A stretch of 42,839 bases of DNA from UBA927 sp964361785 (GTDB lineage Bacteria > Patescibacteriota > Microgenomatia > UBA10105 > UBA927), in NCBI GenBank assembly GCA_964361785.1, contig CAYIBX010000008.1:1-42839 (forward strand). Reading direction: 5' to 3'. Every line of letters starts with the position of its first letter. The stretch's first letter is position 1. Of the stretch, positions 6,791 to 14,980 are shown piece by piece. A program made the position numbers and the translations under genes. Under the pieces are notes generated by a model. That model was given only the letters and a program-made list of their open reading frames with translations. It was not told the origin of the DNA and did not search any database.

Positions 6791-7981
6791 ATGCAAAGAC
6801 AATCTTATCGACCACAAAATAGACCTCGTTTTGGAGGCAACCCGCGGATGCAGAGAACAATGGCAAAATCTGAACTTATGCGTGTGATTGATGCATCCAA
6901 ACGTCAACAAGAATCAGTGACTCCACCAGAAGATGTATATAAAGTGACGCATTCGTTTGCGGACTTTGGACTTTCTGCAGGTTTGATGGCAAATATTACG
7001 GCTAAACAGTATGTAGAGCCAACACCCATCCAAGATCAGGCAATCCTTCCGATACGAGAAGGAAGAGATCTTATCGGTACTGCGCAAACCGGCACGGGCA
7101 AAACTGCGGCATTCCTCATCCCACTTATAGAAAAAATAGTACAGGACAAAGCACAACGCGTGCTTATCATCGCGCCTACACGAGAGTTAGCCTTTCAAAT
7201 TCATAAAGAAATGCGTGAATTTTCTCGAGGATTAGGCATTCGCAGTGCGATGCTTATCGGAGGGGCCAATGAGTGGAGACAAAAAAATGACATGCGGTTA
7301 GATCCTCACTTTGTGGTAGCAACTCCGGGAAGATTGAAAGATTTCATCCAAACGAAAGTTGTACGGATGTCTGCATTTCGAAATGTCGTTTTGGATGAAG
7401 TGGATCAGATGGTAGACATAGGATTTATAAATGACATTACATACTTTATTTCATTATTGCCTTCAGAACGCCAATCACTGTTTTTCTCGGCCACCATTTC
7501 CGGCAGGGTAAATGAGGTATTAAAAGCGTTTGTAAAAAATCCGGTAACGGTTAGTATTAAAGCAAATAAAATAATCGAAACTATCAGACAAGAAGTGGTG
7601 TACGTCCAAGATAGAAATAATAAAGTGGACATGCTGCATGATTTATTAAATCAAGAAGGGTTTGATAAAGTATTGGTTTTCGGTCGCACGAAATGGGGAG
7701 TTCAAAAATTATCAGATGAATTGGGCAGACGTGGATTTCGTACGGGTGCCATTCATGGCAATAAGCGTCAAAATCAACGTCAATACGTGTTGACACAATT
7801 TATGCGTAGTGAAATTCAGGTATTACTTGCGACAGATGTAGCCTCAAGAGGCTTGGATATTCCAGACGTATCACATGTCATTAACTTTGATTTACCAGAA
7901 ACGATAGATGATTATACCCATCGCATCGGTCGCACAGGCAGAGCGAATAAACAAGGCATAGCCCTTACGTTTGTGGAGTAA
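6791..7981 (+). CDS. DEAD-box ATP-dependent RNA helicase (RhlE/CsdA-like)
   Basis: About 396 residues from ATG 6791. A TTG-initiated ORF six codons longer is less likely. All helicase motifs are present: Q-motif (SFADFGL, PTPIQDQAI), AQTGTGKT (Walker A), PTRELA, GG, TPGRL, a DEVD box in place of DEAD, SAT, the VFGRTK strand, LLATDVASRGLDI and HRIGRTGR. The N-terminus is basic and Q/R-rich (QRQSYRPQNRPRFGGNPR), resembling RNA-binding tails but placed in front. The protein stops soon after the helicase core, without the usual basic C-terminal tail. It overlaps the convergent methyltransferase gene by 17 bases. Expected roles are ribosome assembly and RNA unwinding, probably cold-induced given the long leader. 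Confidence 0.93.
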   Translation: MQRQSYRPQNRPRFGGNPRMQRTMAKSELMRVIDASKRQQESVTPPEDVYKVTHSFADFGLSAGLMANITAKQYVEPTPIQDQAILPIREGRDLIGTAQTGTGKTAAFLIPLIEKIVQDKAQRVLIIAPTRELAFQIHKEMREFSRGLGIRSAMLIGGANEWRQKNDMRLDPHFVVATPGRLKDFIQTKVVRMSAFRNVVLDEVDQMVDIGFINDITYFISLLPSERQSLFFSATISGRVNEVLKAFVKNPVTVSIKANKIIETIRQEVVYVQDRNNKVDMLHDLLNQEGFDKVLVFGRTKWGVQKLSDELGRRGFRTGAIHGNKRQNQRQYVLTQFMRSEIQVLLATDVASRGLDIPDVSHVINFDLPETIDDYTHRIGRTGRANKQGIALTFVE

Positions 7982-8738
7982 TTTTCTTGGCTTTTATAGC
8001 CAAAAAGAGCGGAAATTCTGATCTTGCACGGTTTTCCATTTTGGCTTTTTTGCCGGCGCTTTCTTTGTCAGACGTCCATTCTTCAAGAGCCTCAATCACG
8101 AATCCATTTGCTTTCAGGTACTCGCTATATGCTGAGATGGGCACGTGGTAACTCCATGTGACTGCTGACGAGCGTTCACTAGGATGCATATTCACTGGAA
8201 CCTCAAGAGGAGAGAGATATCGATTTATCCTTCTGTATTCTAATTTATTCGTCTCATCTATTTGCCAACTCGATTGGCGAGGGATACGAAAGCTCGGGTG
8301 ATTGAGGACGATGACAAGCACGCCATTGGGTACGAGGTGTTCTGACGCCACACGGATTGCTTCTTTTTGTTTTTTGATGTTTTGGAGAGATAATATAAAG
8401 GTCGCGTGGGTAAATGTTTTTGGCGCGCCAATGGATCGGGTGACATCGGCTATCGCATACGTGTGTTTGGGATCTTTGTCATATTTCTTAGCTTCATCAA
8501 TCATGCTTTTGGCTATATCTATACCGGTGTAGGGGATGCCTTTGGGGAGGGCTCTAGCAAGGGCGCCTGTGCCACAGCCCAAGTCAAGGACGCTACTTTG
8601 GGGGTTTAATCCGAGAAGCTTTAACACTTTGGGATTGACGACATGCTCATGGAAGTAGTGACCACTTCCTTTGGTGATGCCGCCGTACCATTTGGATACT
8701 TTTTGCCAAGATGTGGTTGGCTTTTTCTGAAATCTCAT
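7965..8738 (-). CDS. class I SAM-dependent methyltransferase
   Basis: 257 residues. Motif I VLDLGCGTGALARAL, a following YTGIDIAKSMIDEAKK strand (SAM ribose-binding acid), ADVTRSIG and FTHATFILSLQNI define a class I methyltransferase of the UbiE/small-molecule type. The C-terminal half (LVIVLNHPSFRIPRQSSW, LEALEEW-like end) is typical of O/C-methyltransferases acting on small molecules, but the substrate is not predictable. The ATG at 8738 coincides with the start predicted from a TATACT box at 8750-8745, so the mRNA is probably leaderless. Its 3' end overlaps the helicase gene by 17 bases, tail to tail. Confidence 0.88.
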   Translation of the reverse strand: MRFQKKPTTSWQKVSKWYGGITKGSGHYFHEHVVNPKVLKLLGLNPQSSVLDLGCGTGALARALPKGIPYTGIDIAKSMIDEAKKYDKDPKHTYAIADVTRSIGAPKTFTHATFILSLQNIKKQKEAIRVASEHLVPNGVLVIVLNHPSFRIPRQSSWQIDETNKLEYRRINRYLSPLEVPVNMHPSERSSAVTWSYHVPISAYSEYLKANGFVIEALEEWTSDKESAGKKAKMENRARSEFPLFLAIKAKKITPQT

Positions 8739-8744
8739 AAGTTT

Positions 8745-8750
8745 AGTATA
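8745..8750 (-). promoter_or_regulatory. -10 box of the methyltransferase gene
   Basis: TATACT on the minus strand, seven bases upstream of the ATG, predicting initiation at or next to the start codon. No Shine-Dalgarno sequence is possible in such a leader. Confidence 0.5.
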
Positions 8751-8807
8751 CCTTACTTGATAGGTTCAGTCTTGCTTTTTTTTTGAATATCTACTAAAGT
8801 GCGAATC

Positions 8808-9053
8808 ATGAGTGTGGCTAAGGTTGATATAGAGAAGCAACATCAAGCAGATCATGCTGCATATAAGCGTGCTCTCCGAGCATTTCATACGATAAACAGT
8901 GTGGCATCGCAATGGGTTGCTGGTTCAGAGGAAGCACTACATAATGCAGAGAACCAAATTCAAGAAGCTTGGAGAAGATTGAGTTGGTCTGGTGATGCAC
9001 TTACTCCTGATAAAGCTCACGAACATCCAAAGCCTACAGTGCATGGTCGCTAG
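8808..9053 (+). CDS. small hypothetical protein
   Basis: 81 residues from ATG 8808; a GTG at 8799 would add three. I do not recognise it. It is predicted to be mostly helical and soluble, with an amphipathic stretch (DHAAYKRALRAFHTINSVASQWV) and a second helix (EEALHNAENQIQEAWRRLSW), then a short polar tail rich in histidine and proline. It is divergent from the methyltransferase gene and followed by a clear intrinsic terminator, which supports its being a real transcription unit. Coding is likely but unproven. Confidence 0.55.
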   Translation: MSVAKVDIEKQHQADHAAYKRALRAFHTINSVASQWVAGSEEALHNAENQIQEAWRRLSWSGDALTPDKAHEHPKPTVHGR

Positions 9054-9063
9054 AATTTTCTCC

Positions 9064-9098
9064 ACAAAAAATCCCCCGCATCAGCGAGGGATTTTTGT
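9064..9098. terminator. bidirectional intrinsic terminator
   Basis: The arm ACAAAAAATCCC (9064-9075) pairs with GGGATTTTTGT (9088-9098), with inner CGC/GCG pairing around an ATCA loop. The A-run on one side and T-run on the other let it act on both strands. It separates the convergent small ORF (plus) and the cold-shock gene (minus). Confidence 0.85.
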
Positions 9099-9121
9099 AG
9101 TGTTTAAAATTAAAACCAAGC

Positions 9122-9322
9122 TTATGCAGCTCGTTTTACATTCTTTGCACTTGGTCCTTTTGGACCGTCTTCCACTTCAAATGTGACTTTGTCACCGACT
9201 TGAAGTTCGTCAAATGTGACGCCACTTAAATCTTTTGAATGAAAGAATAGGTCTTTGGTTTCGCCATCTCTGGATATAAAACCAAATCCTCTATCTGTTT
9301 TCGTTTTAATTGTACCATTCAT
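9122..9322 (-). CDS. cold-shock domain protein
   Basis: 66 residues, the normal length of CspA-family RNA chaperones. RNP1 is RGFGFIS and RNP2 is DLFFHS, followed by LQVGDKVTFEVEDGPKGPSAKNV. It binds single-stranded RNA/DNA and melts structure. It is monocistronic, with AT-rich -10-like TATATT/TACAAT boxes about 20-30 bases upstream and a bidirectional terminator downstream. A DEAD-box helicase lies 1.1 kb away; both are typical cold-adaptation genes, though not in one operon. Confidence 0.97.
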   Translation of the reverse strand: MNGTIKTKTDRGFGFISRDGETKDLFFHSKDLSGVTFDELQVGDKVTFEVEDGPKGPSAKNVKRAA

Positions 9323-9482
9323 AGTGTGTTTAATAGATTGTAATATACGATAATCTATTTTGTCTCCTTTCTACCCATACAGTATACCACGATATCGATG
9401 TGATTATCAATCAATGGTATCTAGGTGGATTAGAATGATTTTCTTTCATGTGGTATCCTTGATGTACGTGGAGGATTTGTGT

Positions 9483-9686
9483 ATGAAAAATCTATCAGAA
9501 TTTGAACGGGCAACAGGGATATTTGTCCTCATTGGCGCTATTAATTGGGGACTTATAGGCGTATTTGGATTTAATCTTCTTTTGGTCATGTTTAATACAA
9601 GCCCCATGCTTGAGCGAGTGGTCGAGGGCGTCATTGGTCTTTCCGGACTATTTTGGCTTTATAAACTATTGATGACGAAAAAGTAA
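9483..9686 (+). CDS. DUF378 small membrane protein
   Basis: 67 residues from ATG 9483. The sequence ATGIFVLIGAINWGLIGVFGF is the DUF378 signature: two transmembrane helices, the first with the conserved INWGLIG, the second VEGVIGLSGLFWLYKLL. The function is unknown. The start is fixed by a good Shine-Dalgarno GGAGG at 9470-9474, 8 bases before the ATG, one of few strong SD sites in this window. An extended -10-like TGGTATCCT lies at 9451-9459. A longer upstream ORF is not credible because it runs through the promoter. Confidence 0.9.
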   Translation: MKNLSEFERATGIFVLIGAINWGLIGVFGFNLLLVMFNTSPMLERVVEGVIGLSGLFWLYKLLMTKK

Positions 9687-9755
9687 TCAACGGGTTCCTC
9701 TTTGGCCTCAAATACGGTATCATTGAACGATTATAGTATTTCCGCTTCATCACAC

Positions 9756-10529
9756 ATGAAAAAATTACTTTGCGTCTTCGCACACCCTGATGATGAGTCG
9801 TTTACTGCCGGCGGTACAATTGCTAAGTACGCAAAAGCTGGTTGGACTGTCGATCTTATCTGCGGCACACGTGGCGAAGCGGGTGATACTGGATCTGTAC
9901 GAGTGAGCAAAGGCGATGCATTAGGGCAGGTGCGAGAAGCGGAGCTTCGAGAAGCTGGTAAAGTACTCGGTTTGTCCAATATTACATTTTTGCCGTATAA
10001 AGATGGAACGCTTAGCACCAAAGTCCCTGGCGATATAGAAGAAGCACTTATCAATAAATTATCGGAAATGAAACCAGATGTCGTGATCACGTTTGAAACA
10101 GGCGGCATTAGTAATCATCCAGATCATATTAAGCTTTCATACTCGACGACGTATGCGTTTCAGGAGTATGCAAAAATGAGACGAAAGGCAATTCCAAACG
10201 ATGAAAATCCTCCGAAGTTATATTATGCCTGTGTGCCGGAGAGCGTGTGTCGGTATCTTATCGATGAGGGAGTTTTTCCGGCGGAGGCGCATGATAGACC
10301 ATGGAGAGGAGTCGAGGACAAGAAAATTTCAACCGTGATTGACATCAAACGTTTTGCGAGTGTCAAAGAAGAGGCGTTGAGAAAACACATGACACAAGAG
10401 GGTGATGTCGATCGATATTATTCGATTGATAGTAACATTCTTGCAGTTCAGGAATATTTTATGTTACGCATGGTTGGCATCACCGAGGCGTTTGTCGGGA
10501 AAAATGATCGTGTTAGCGATGGACTATAG
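9756..10529 (+). CDS. PIG-L/LmbE family deacetylase
   Basis: 257 residues from ATG 9756. The zinc-binding motif AHPDDES occurs near the N-terminus, and GISNHPDH later supplies the third ligand. The family removes acetyl groups from GlcNAc-containing glycans or thiol precursors (MshB/BshB in mycothiol and bacillithiol pathways). The motif GTRGEAGDTGSV is also conserved. It lies 4 bases upstream of sufC and is probably the first gene of the Fe-S operon; a link to low-molecular-weight thiol metabolism is tempting but unproven. A -10-like TATAGT is at 9732-9737. Confidence 0.92.
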   Translation: MKKLLCVFAHPDDESFTAGGTIAKYAKAGWTVDLICGTRGEAGDTGSVRVSKGDALGQVREAELREAGKVLGLSNITFLPYKDGTLSTKVPGDIEEALINKLSEMKPDVVITFETGGISNHPDHIKLSYSTTYAFQEYAKMRRKAIPNDENPPKLYYACVPESVCRYLIDEGVFPAEAHDRPWRGVEDKKISTVIDIKRFASVKEEALRKHMTQEGDVDRYYSIDSNILAVQEYFMLRMVGITEAFVGKNDRVSDGL

Positions 10530-10533
10530 CGTT

Positions 10534-11343
10534 ATGAAACAAGCACATCCTCTACTAGTACTTGATGATATTCGCGCCTCAATCGATGCGAAGGAAATTC
10601 TTCACGGAGTAACGTTTACGGTAAAGCCGAAAGAGGTGCACGCCATCATGGGGCCAAATGGCAGCGGGAAATCAACCCTTGCTTCGGTACTCTTGGGGCA
10701 TCCTGGGTATATTTGTAAGGGGTCAATAGTTTTAGGAACGAAGAATTTGATTAAAATGCCTGCAGATGAACGTGCAAAGTTAGGATTATTTTTGGCGTTT
10801 CAGTCTCCCATTGCGATTCCCGGAGTATCGGTGATGAATCTTCTCCGTACGGCGTATCAGTCAATCCATAAACAAAAAGAATCTGGAAAGTTACAATCAA
10901 TACAAAATTCTGTACTTGCCAAACGTTTTGATGTGGGAGGCATGCCGATCGGTGAGTTTACATCGTATGTGAAAGAACAAGCGAAAATTCTTGACCTTGA
11001 TCAATCATTTTTGTCGCGTGGTATTCACGATGGGTTTTCAGGAGGTGAGAAAAAAAAGCTTGAGATGCTGCAGGCGTTAGTATTTAAACCAAAGTTTGCG
11101 GTGTTTGATGAAATAGATACAGGTTTAGACGTTGATGCACTGAAAGTCGTTTCAGCTGGCATATTCACTCTTAAAGAGCAGGGCACAGGGGTTATCATCA
11201 TTACGCATTACAACCGGATTCTAAAATACGTGACCCCTGATGTGGTTCATGTGCTGGTTAAAGGAGTGATAGTCAAAACCGGCCCTGCAACGCTTGCTAA
11301 GCAAATTGAAAAAAGCGGATATGAAGAATTCCTCAGAGAATGA
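10534..11343 (+). CDS. sufC: Fe-S cluster assembly ATPase SufC
   Basis: 269 residues. Walker A GPNGSGKST, Q-loop LAFQSP, ABC signature FSGGEKKKLEML, Walker B FAVFDEIDTGLD and H-loop ITHYNR are all present. ABC-type ATPase of the SufBC(2)D scaffold that builds [4Fe-4S] clusters. The start at 10534 follows the deacetylase stop by 4 bases; a longer ORF beginning at 10402 would overlap that gene heavily and lacks similarity. sufB follows after 3 bases. Confidence 0.96.
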   Translation: MKQAHPLLVLDDIRASIDAKEILHGVTFTVKPKEVHAIMGPNGSGKSTLASVLLGHPGYICKGSIVLGTKNLIKMPADERAKLGLFLAFQSPIAIPGVSVMNLLRTAYQSIHKQKESGKLQSIQNSVLAKRFDVGGMPIGEFTSYVKEQAKILDLDQSFLSRGIHDGFSGGEKKKLEMLQALVFKPKFAVFDEIDTGLDVDALKVVSAGIFTLKEQGTGVIIITHYNRILKYVTPDVVHVLVKGVIVKTGPATLAKQIEKSGYEEFLRE

Positions 11344-11346
11344 GCT

Positions 11347-13965
11347 ATGACCTCAAAAACTATCATCAATGATTCCTATAAATACGGTTTTCATGAGAAA
11401 GAAAATTATATTTTTAAGTCAAAAAAGGGCTTGGACGAAGAAGTCGTGGCGTCAATAAGTGGCCATAAAAACGAACCTGTATGGATGAAAGAGATGCGGC
11501 TAAAATCTTACGCGACGTTTGTGAGAAAACCAATGCCTTTATTCGGTGCAGATTTATCGACTATTCATTTTGATGATATTTTTTATTACATAAAACCCAC
11601 ACAAAATGTGGCGTCCAGTTGGGATGATATCCCAAAAGAAATCAAAAATACTTACGATAAAATTGGCATCCCAGAAGCCGAAAAAAAGTTTTTAGCGGGT
11701 GTTTCTGCCCAATATGAATCAGAAGTCGTTTATAAAAGTATTCAGAGTGCGCTTACCAAAAAGGGCGTCATATTTCTTGATATGGACTCAGGGCTTGCCG
11801 AGTATCCAGAAATAGTGAAGCAATATTTTGGGACGATTATTCCAGCCGGAGATAATAAATTTTCAGCATTAAATACCAGTGTGTGGTCTGGCGGTTCATT
11901 TGTCTATGTTCCGAAAGGTGTGAAGGTTGAGCTTCCTCTGCAGGCATATTTTCGTATCAATGCCGCGAATATGGGTCAGTTTGAACGGACGCTTATAATC
12001 GCGGAGGAGGGAAGCTTCGTTCATTATTTGGAGGGTTGTACCGCGCCAATTTATACGACAGATTCGCTGCATTCTGCAGTCGTTGAGATAATTGTGAAAA
12101 AGGGTGCGCGCGTAAGATACACCACCATTCAAAACTGGAGTACCAATGTTTACAATCTGGTGACTAAACGAGCAAGAGTAGAAGAAGAAGGGACGATGGA
12201 ATGGATAGACGGAAATTTAGGATGTCTTGCTCAGGGATCGACTGTTACAACTCCAGACGGAATAAAGAAGATTGAACATATAAAAGCTGGTGATCAAATT
12301 TTGTCATATGATGAATCTTTAGGTCAATTATGTTTTCGAAAAGTACGTGCGAAGCGTTTTTCAGGTAAACAACATGTTCATGTAATTTCAGCTGGTGAAC
12401 GTAAACTTCGTGTGACATCAAATCATCCATTTTACTCGTATGTGTATGATTTGACGGCGCCCAAAAAACTTCATCGATACAAGCTTAGTTATATACGTGC
12501 AGATAAAGTTAAGAAAGTAATTGTGCCATCTGGTTCTATCGACTATGGTAATCCATATCAATTAAAGAAGTCCTCTCTTGTGACTAAATTTTTGTCTCGT
12601 AATCAATATGTTGAAGATTTGGTTATGTCTCGTAAACGGAAGACAAAATTACGTGAAGTATTTTATACTACTGATGATATTGCTTGGTTGTTCGGGAATT
12701 GGTTAGGTGACGGAAATATTGAGATAAAAAATGCTAAGACAAGAAATGTTGTCCGTTGGGCAAAGGTTGGATTTTCTACACCAGTAACTGATCGTGCTCG
12801 TGATCGGTTGATGCATACGGTTACATCTCTTATCGATGTAAGGCCGGTTATGCGAAAGGATGGTGTTTATGTAGCGTGGCACAGTAAAGAATTTGCAGAG
12901 TTATTTCTTTTGAATGGTTTTGTCGGTAACGCCCGCAACAAACATATACCGAAATGGATATGGTCGCTTCCAGAATCACAACGTCTTTCATTTATTGCTG
13001 GATATTTGGATGCAGATGGTTATGTAAAAAATCCTCGTAGTTTTGTATTAAAATCAGTAAATCGTTCACTTCTTGAGGATGTTGCATCACTTTTATGTAC
13101 GTTAGGTATTACTTCGCATCTTTATACGGAGTTTATAGGTCCTCGGCATGTAGTAATTATGGGGAAAAATTGTGTAGCTCATGGTTCGCATCAACTTGTT
13201 TTTCCATTGGATACGCGTCTGATTCAATATGTCAGCCCTTTATTACGTAAAAAGGCAAAACAATGCCGTCCGGCACGCCTGATACATTATCGCACGATCG
13301 GTCGCTCAGATATTAGACTGCCTAAGTCAGTCGAAATCCTTCCAATTATTTTATCTGAGCTTTCTAAATTCACGATTTCTACTTGGGATATAGAAGTCGA
13401 AGGAACAGGAAATTTTATTTCACAGGGCTTCATTGTTCATAACTCCAAACTTACTATGAAATATCCAAGTGTGTATTTGATGGGACGAAAAGCTAGAGGA
13501 GAAGTACTTTCCATTGCCTATGCGGGTAAAGGCCAACATCAAGATGCCGGAGGAAAAGCCGTACATGTGGCACCAGAGACGACGTCACAAATTATATCTA
13601 AGTCCGTAAGTAAAGATGGCGGTCGTACATCATATAGAGGATTAGTCGAGGTGCACAAAGGTGCTATTAATGTGAAATCGAAAGTGGTTTGTGATGCGCT
13701 GCTTCTAGATCCCGAGTCTCGATCAGATACGTATCCCACTATGAAAATTCATGAAAAAGACGTGACGGTTGAGCATGAGGCCACTGTGTCTAAGATTGGT
13801 GATGAGCAGCTTTTTTATCTTGAAAGCCGAGGGATAGCCAAAGATGAAGCACAGTCAATGATTGTCAATGGCTTTATCGAGCCGATTGTCAAAGAGTTAC
13901 CTTTAGAATACGCTGTGGAAATGAATCGTTTAATTCAACTACAAATGGAGGGATCAGTCGGATGA
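11347..13965 (+). CDS. sufB: SufB Fe-S scaffold with inserted intein
   Basis: 872 codons, of which residues 293-699 are an intein; the spliced protein would be 465 residues, the normal SufB length. N-extein motifs are YKYGFHEKENYIFKS, a WSGGSFVYVPKGV core and FVHYLEGCTAP. The C-extein begins SKLTMKYPSVYLMGR and continues with AYAGKGQHQDAGGKAVH and a late VTVEHEATVSKIGDEQLFYL. SufB is the scaffold on which clusters form with SufC and SufD, so splicing is needed for an active SUF machine. The insertion is in the highly conserved GNLG/SKLT segment. The stop overlaps a 20-codon ORF by ATGA before sufD. Confidence 0.95.
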   Translation: MTSKTIINDSYKYGFHEKENYIFKSKKGLDEEVVASISGHKNEPVWMKEMRLKSYATFVRKPMPLFGADLSTIHFDDIFYYIKPTQNVASSWDDIPKEIKNTYDKIGIPEAEKKFLAGVSAQYESEVVYKSIQSALTKKGVIFLDMDSGLAEYPEIVKQYFGTIIPAGDNKFSALNTSVWSGGSFVYVPKGVKVELPLQAYFRINAANMGQFERTLIIAEEGSFVHYLEGCTAPIYTTDSLHSAVVEIIVKKGARVRYTTIQNWSTNVYNLVTKRARVEEEGTMEWIDGNLGCLAQGSTVTTPDGIKKIEHIKAGDQILSYDESLGQLCFRKVRAKRFSGKQHVHVISAGERKLRVTSNHPFYSYVYDLTAPKKLHRYKLSYIRADKVKKVIVPSGSIDYGNPYQLKKSSLVTKFLSRNQYVEDLVMSRKRKTKLREVFYTTDDIAWLFGNWLGDGNIEIKNAKTRNVVRWAKVGFSTPVTDRARDRLMHTVTSLIDVRPVMRKDGVYVAWHSKEFAELFLLNGFVGNARNKHIPKWIWSLPESQRLSFIAGYLDADGYVKNPRSFVLKSVNRSLLEDVASLLCTLGITSHLYTEFIGPRHVVIMGKNCVAHGSHQLVFPLDTRLIQYVSPLLRKKAKQCRPARLIHYRTIGRSDIRLPKSVEILPIILSELSKFTISTWDIEVEGTGNFISQGFIVHNSKLTMKYPSVYLMGRKARGEVLSIAYAGKGQHQDAGGKAVHVAPETTSQIISKSVSKDGGRTSYRGLVEVHKGAINVKSKVVCDALLLDPESRSDTYPTMKIHEKDVTVEHEATVSKIGDEQLFYLESRGIAKDEAQSMIVNGFIEPIVKELPLEYAVEMNRLIQLQMEGSVG
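12223..13443 (+). mobile_element. LAGLIDADG intein in SufB (407 residues)
   Basis: Starts with Cys1 (CLAQGSTVTTPDG, block A) and ends ...GFIVHN before Ser+1. Block B has VTSNHPFYSY with the TxxH-type histidine. The homing endonuclease has LFGNWLGDGNIEI and FIAGYLDADGYV, both with the metal-binding Asp intact, so it looks active. Block F reads WDIEVEGTGNF, where the usual histidine of the THNF-type motif is Gly, while the penultimate His of block G is kept. It is inserted between GNLG and SKLT of SufB. SufB inteins are known in mycobacteria and other bacteria. Confidence 0.95.
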
Positions 13966-14024
13966 AAAAACAAATGTCTAGCGAAGCTAGATCTCGCTCC
14001 GCGAGAGAGGGGAGTGTAGGATGA
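13962..14024 (+). other. 20-codon bridging ORF with tandem hairpins between sufB and sufD
   Basis: ATG 13962 overlaps the sufB stop (ATGA) and its own TGA (14022-14024) overlaps the sufD start (ATGA), so coupling is preserved across the spacer. Its end repeats the last residues of SufB (EGSVG in both). The middle holds two back-to-back hairpins: CTAGC-GAA-GCTAG, then CTCGC-TCC-GCGAG. The simplest reading is a short tandem duplication of the sufB 3' end with a small hairpin element inserted in the second copy. A functional peptide is unlikely. Confidence 0.6.
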
Positions 14025-14656
14025 AGCGGCAGGTTACAGAGGTACAACGAGATACGTTCTATATAGCCCATATCGGTGAGGAAGATATGGAATATTCCTA
14101 TAGCGTGGGCAAGAGAGCCAATTTGGTATTTGTAGCACTTATTGATGCCAAGAAATCTGTGACTGCCACTATTGATTTACAACTCGTTGGCGAGTATGCA
14201 TCGGCAACGTGTATGGGGATTGTGCGCGGGAGCAGTAACGCTTCAATTATTATGCAAACCCTTCAACACCATCAAGCACCAAATACGACAAGTAATTTAT
14301 TGGTGAAAGCAGTGCTTGATGATGCGTCAACTTTTTCATATGCCGGAAGTATTCTTGTGGATACAGGTGCACAAAAAACAGATGCATATCAGCGCAATGA
14401 AAATTTATTACTATCAAGTCTTTCACATGCGACCAGCGAGCCAGCACTTGAGATAAAAGCCAATGATGTCCGATGCACGCATGGTGCGACCATTTCATCT
14501 ATTGGGACAGAAGAGCTGTGGTACATGATGAGTCGGGGCATATCGGAGGATGTCGCAAGAGATTTGATAGCAGACGGATTTTTAAAAAGTGCGTTGCGGC
14601 TTATTCCGGATTTGAAAAAGCGTGCTACAATTGAGTCGGAAGTTTTTAAATCATAG
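14021..14656 (+). CDS. sufD: short SufD-like Fe-S scaffold subunit
   Basis: 211 residues, about half the length of classical SufD; it corresponds to the beta-helix core plus C-terminal part. The diagnostic segment is ALEIKANDVRCTHGATISSIG, with the conserved C-T-H, then LWYMMSRGISEDVARDLIADGF. SufD forms the second side of the SufBC(2)D scaffold. Short SufD-like proteins occur in compact genomes, so this is probably complete rather than broken. Upstream GAGGGGAG serves as a Shine-Dalgarno. The Rieske gene follows after 12 bases. Confidence 0.88.
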   Translation: MKRQVTEVQRDTFYIAHIGEEDMEYSYSVGKRANLVFVALIDAKKSVTATIDLQLVGEYASATCMGIVRGSSNASIIMQTLQHHQAPNTTSNLLVKAVLDDASTFSYAGSILVDTGAQKTDAYQRNENLLLSSLSHATSEPALEIKANDVRCTHGATISSIGTEELWYMMSRGISEDVARDLIADGFLKSALRLIPDLKKRATIESEVFKS

Positions 14657-14668
14657 GAAGAAAAATAT

Positions 14669-14980
14669 ATGGACGAATACACATTTGCGATACATGAAAA
14701 AGACCTGACAAATGGCATGATGAAAACCGTACTGGTGGGTAATAATAAAATTGCATTGGCAAACATTGATGGTCAGATTTTTGCGATCGATGACACATGC
14801 AGCCATAAAGAGTGTTCTCTTGGGACAGAAGGTGCGCTTGATGGAAATGTCGTGATCTGTGGTTGTCATGGCGCGAAGTTTGATATGAGTTCAGGCGAAG
14901 TGATGTCGCTTCCTGCGGTAACCAATGTGAGAATTTATGCAGTAAAGATAGAAAACGGCGATGTATGGGTGAAGGTATGA
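14669..14980 (+). CDS. Rieske [2Fe-2S] ferredoxin-like protein
   Basis: 103 residues. The cluster ligands are C-x-H in DDTCSHKECSLG and C-x2-H in ICGCHGAKFD, with the expected spacing. This is the small soluble Rieske type (nitrite reductase small subunit/dioxygenase ferredoxin-like), without a membrane anchor. Its place between sufD and sufS suggests that it supplies electrons to, or accepts clusters from, the SUF machine. Such a Rieske gene inside a suf operon is known from other bacteria as I recall. The stop overlaps the sufS start by ATGA at 14977. Confidence 0.92.
   Translation: MDEYTFAIHEKDLTNGMMKTVLVGNNKIALANIDGQIFAIDDTCSHKECSLGTEGALDGNVVICGCHGAKFDMSSGEVMSLPAVTNVRIYAVKIENGDVWVKV

Noticed and set aside
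14021..14656. Truncated sufD pseudogene
   Set aside because: Half-length, but the conserved core is intact and the operon context with coupled starts is preserved; short SufD-like proteins are plausible in compact genomes.
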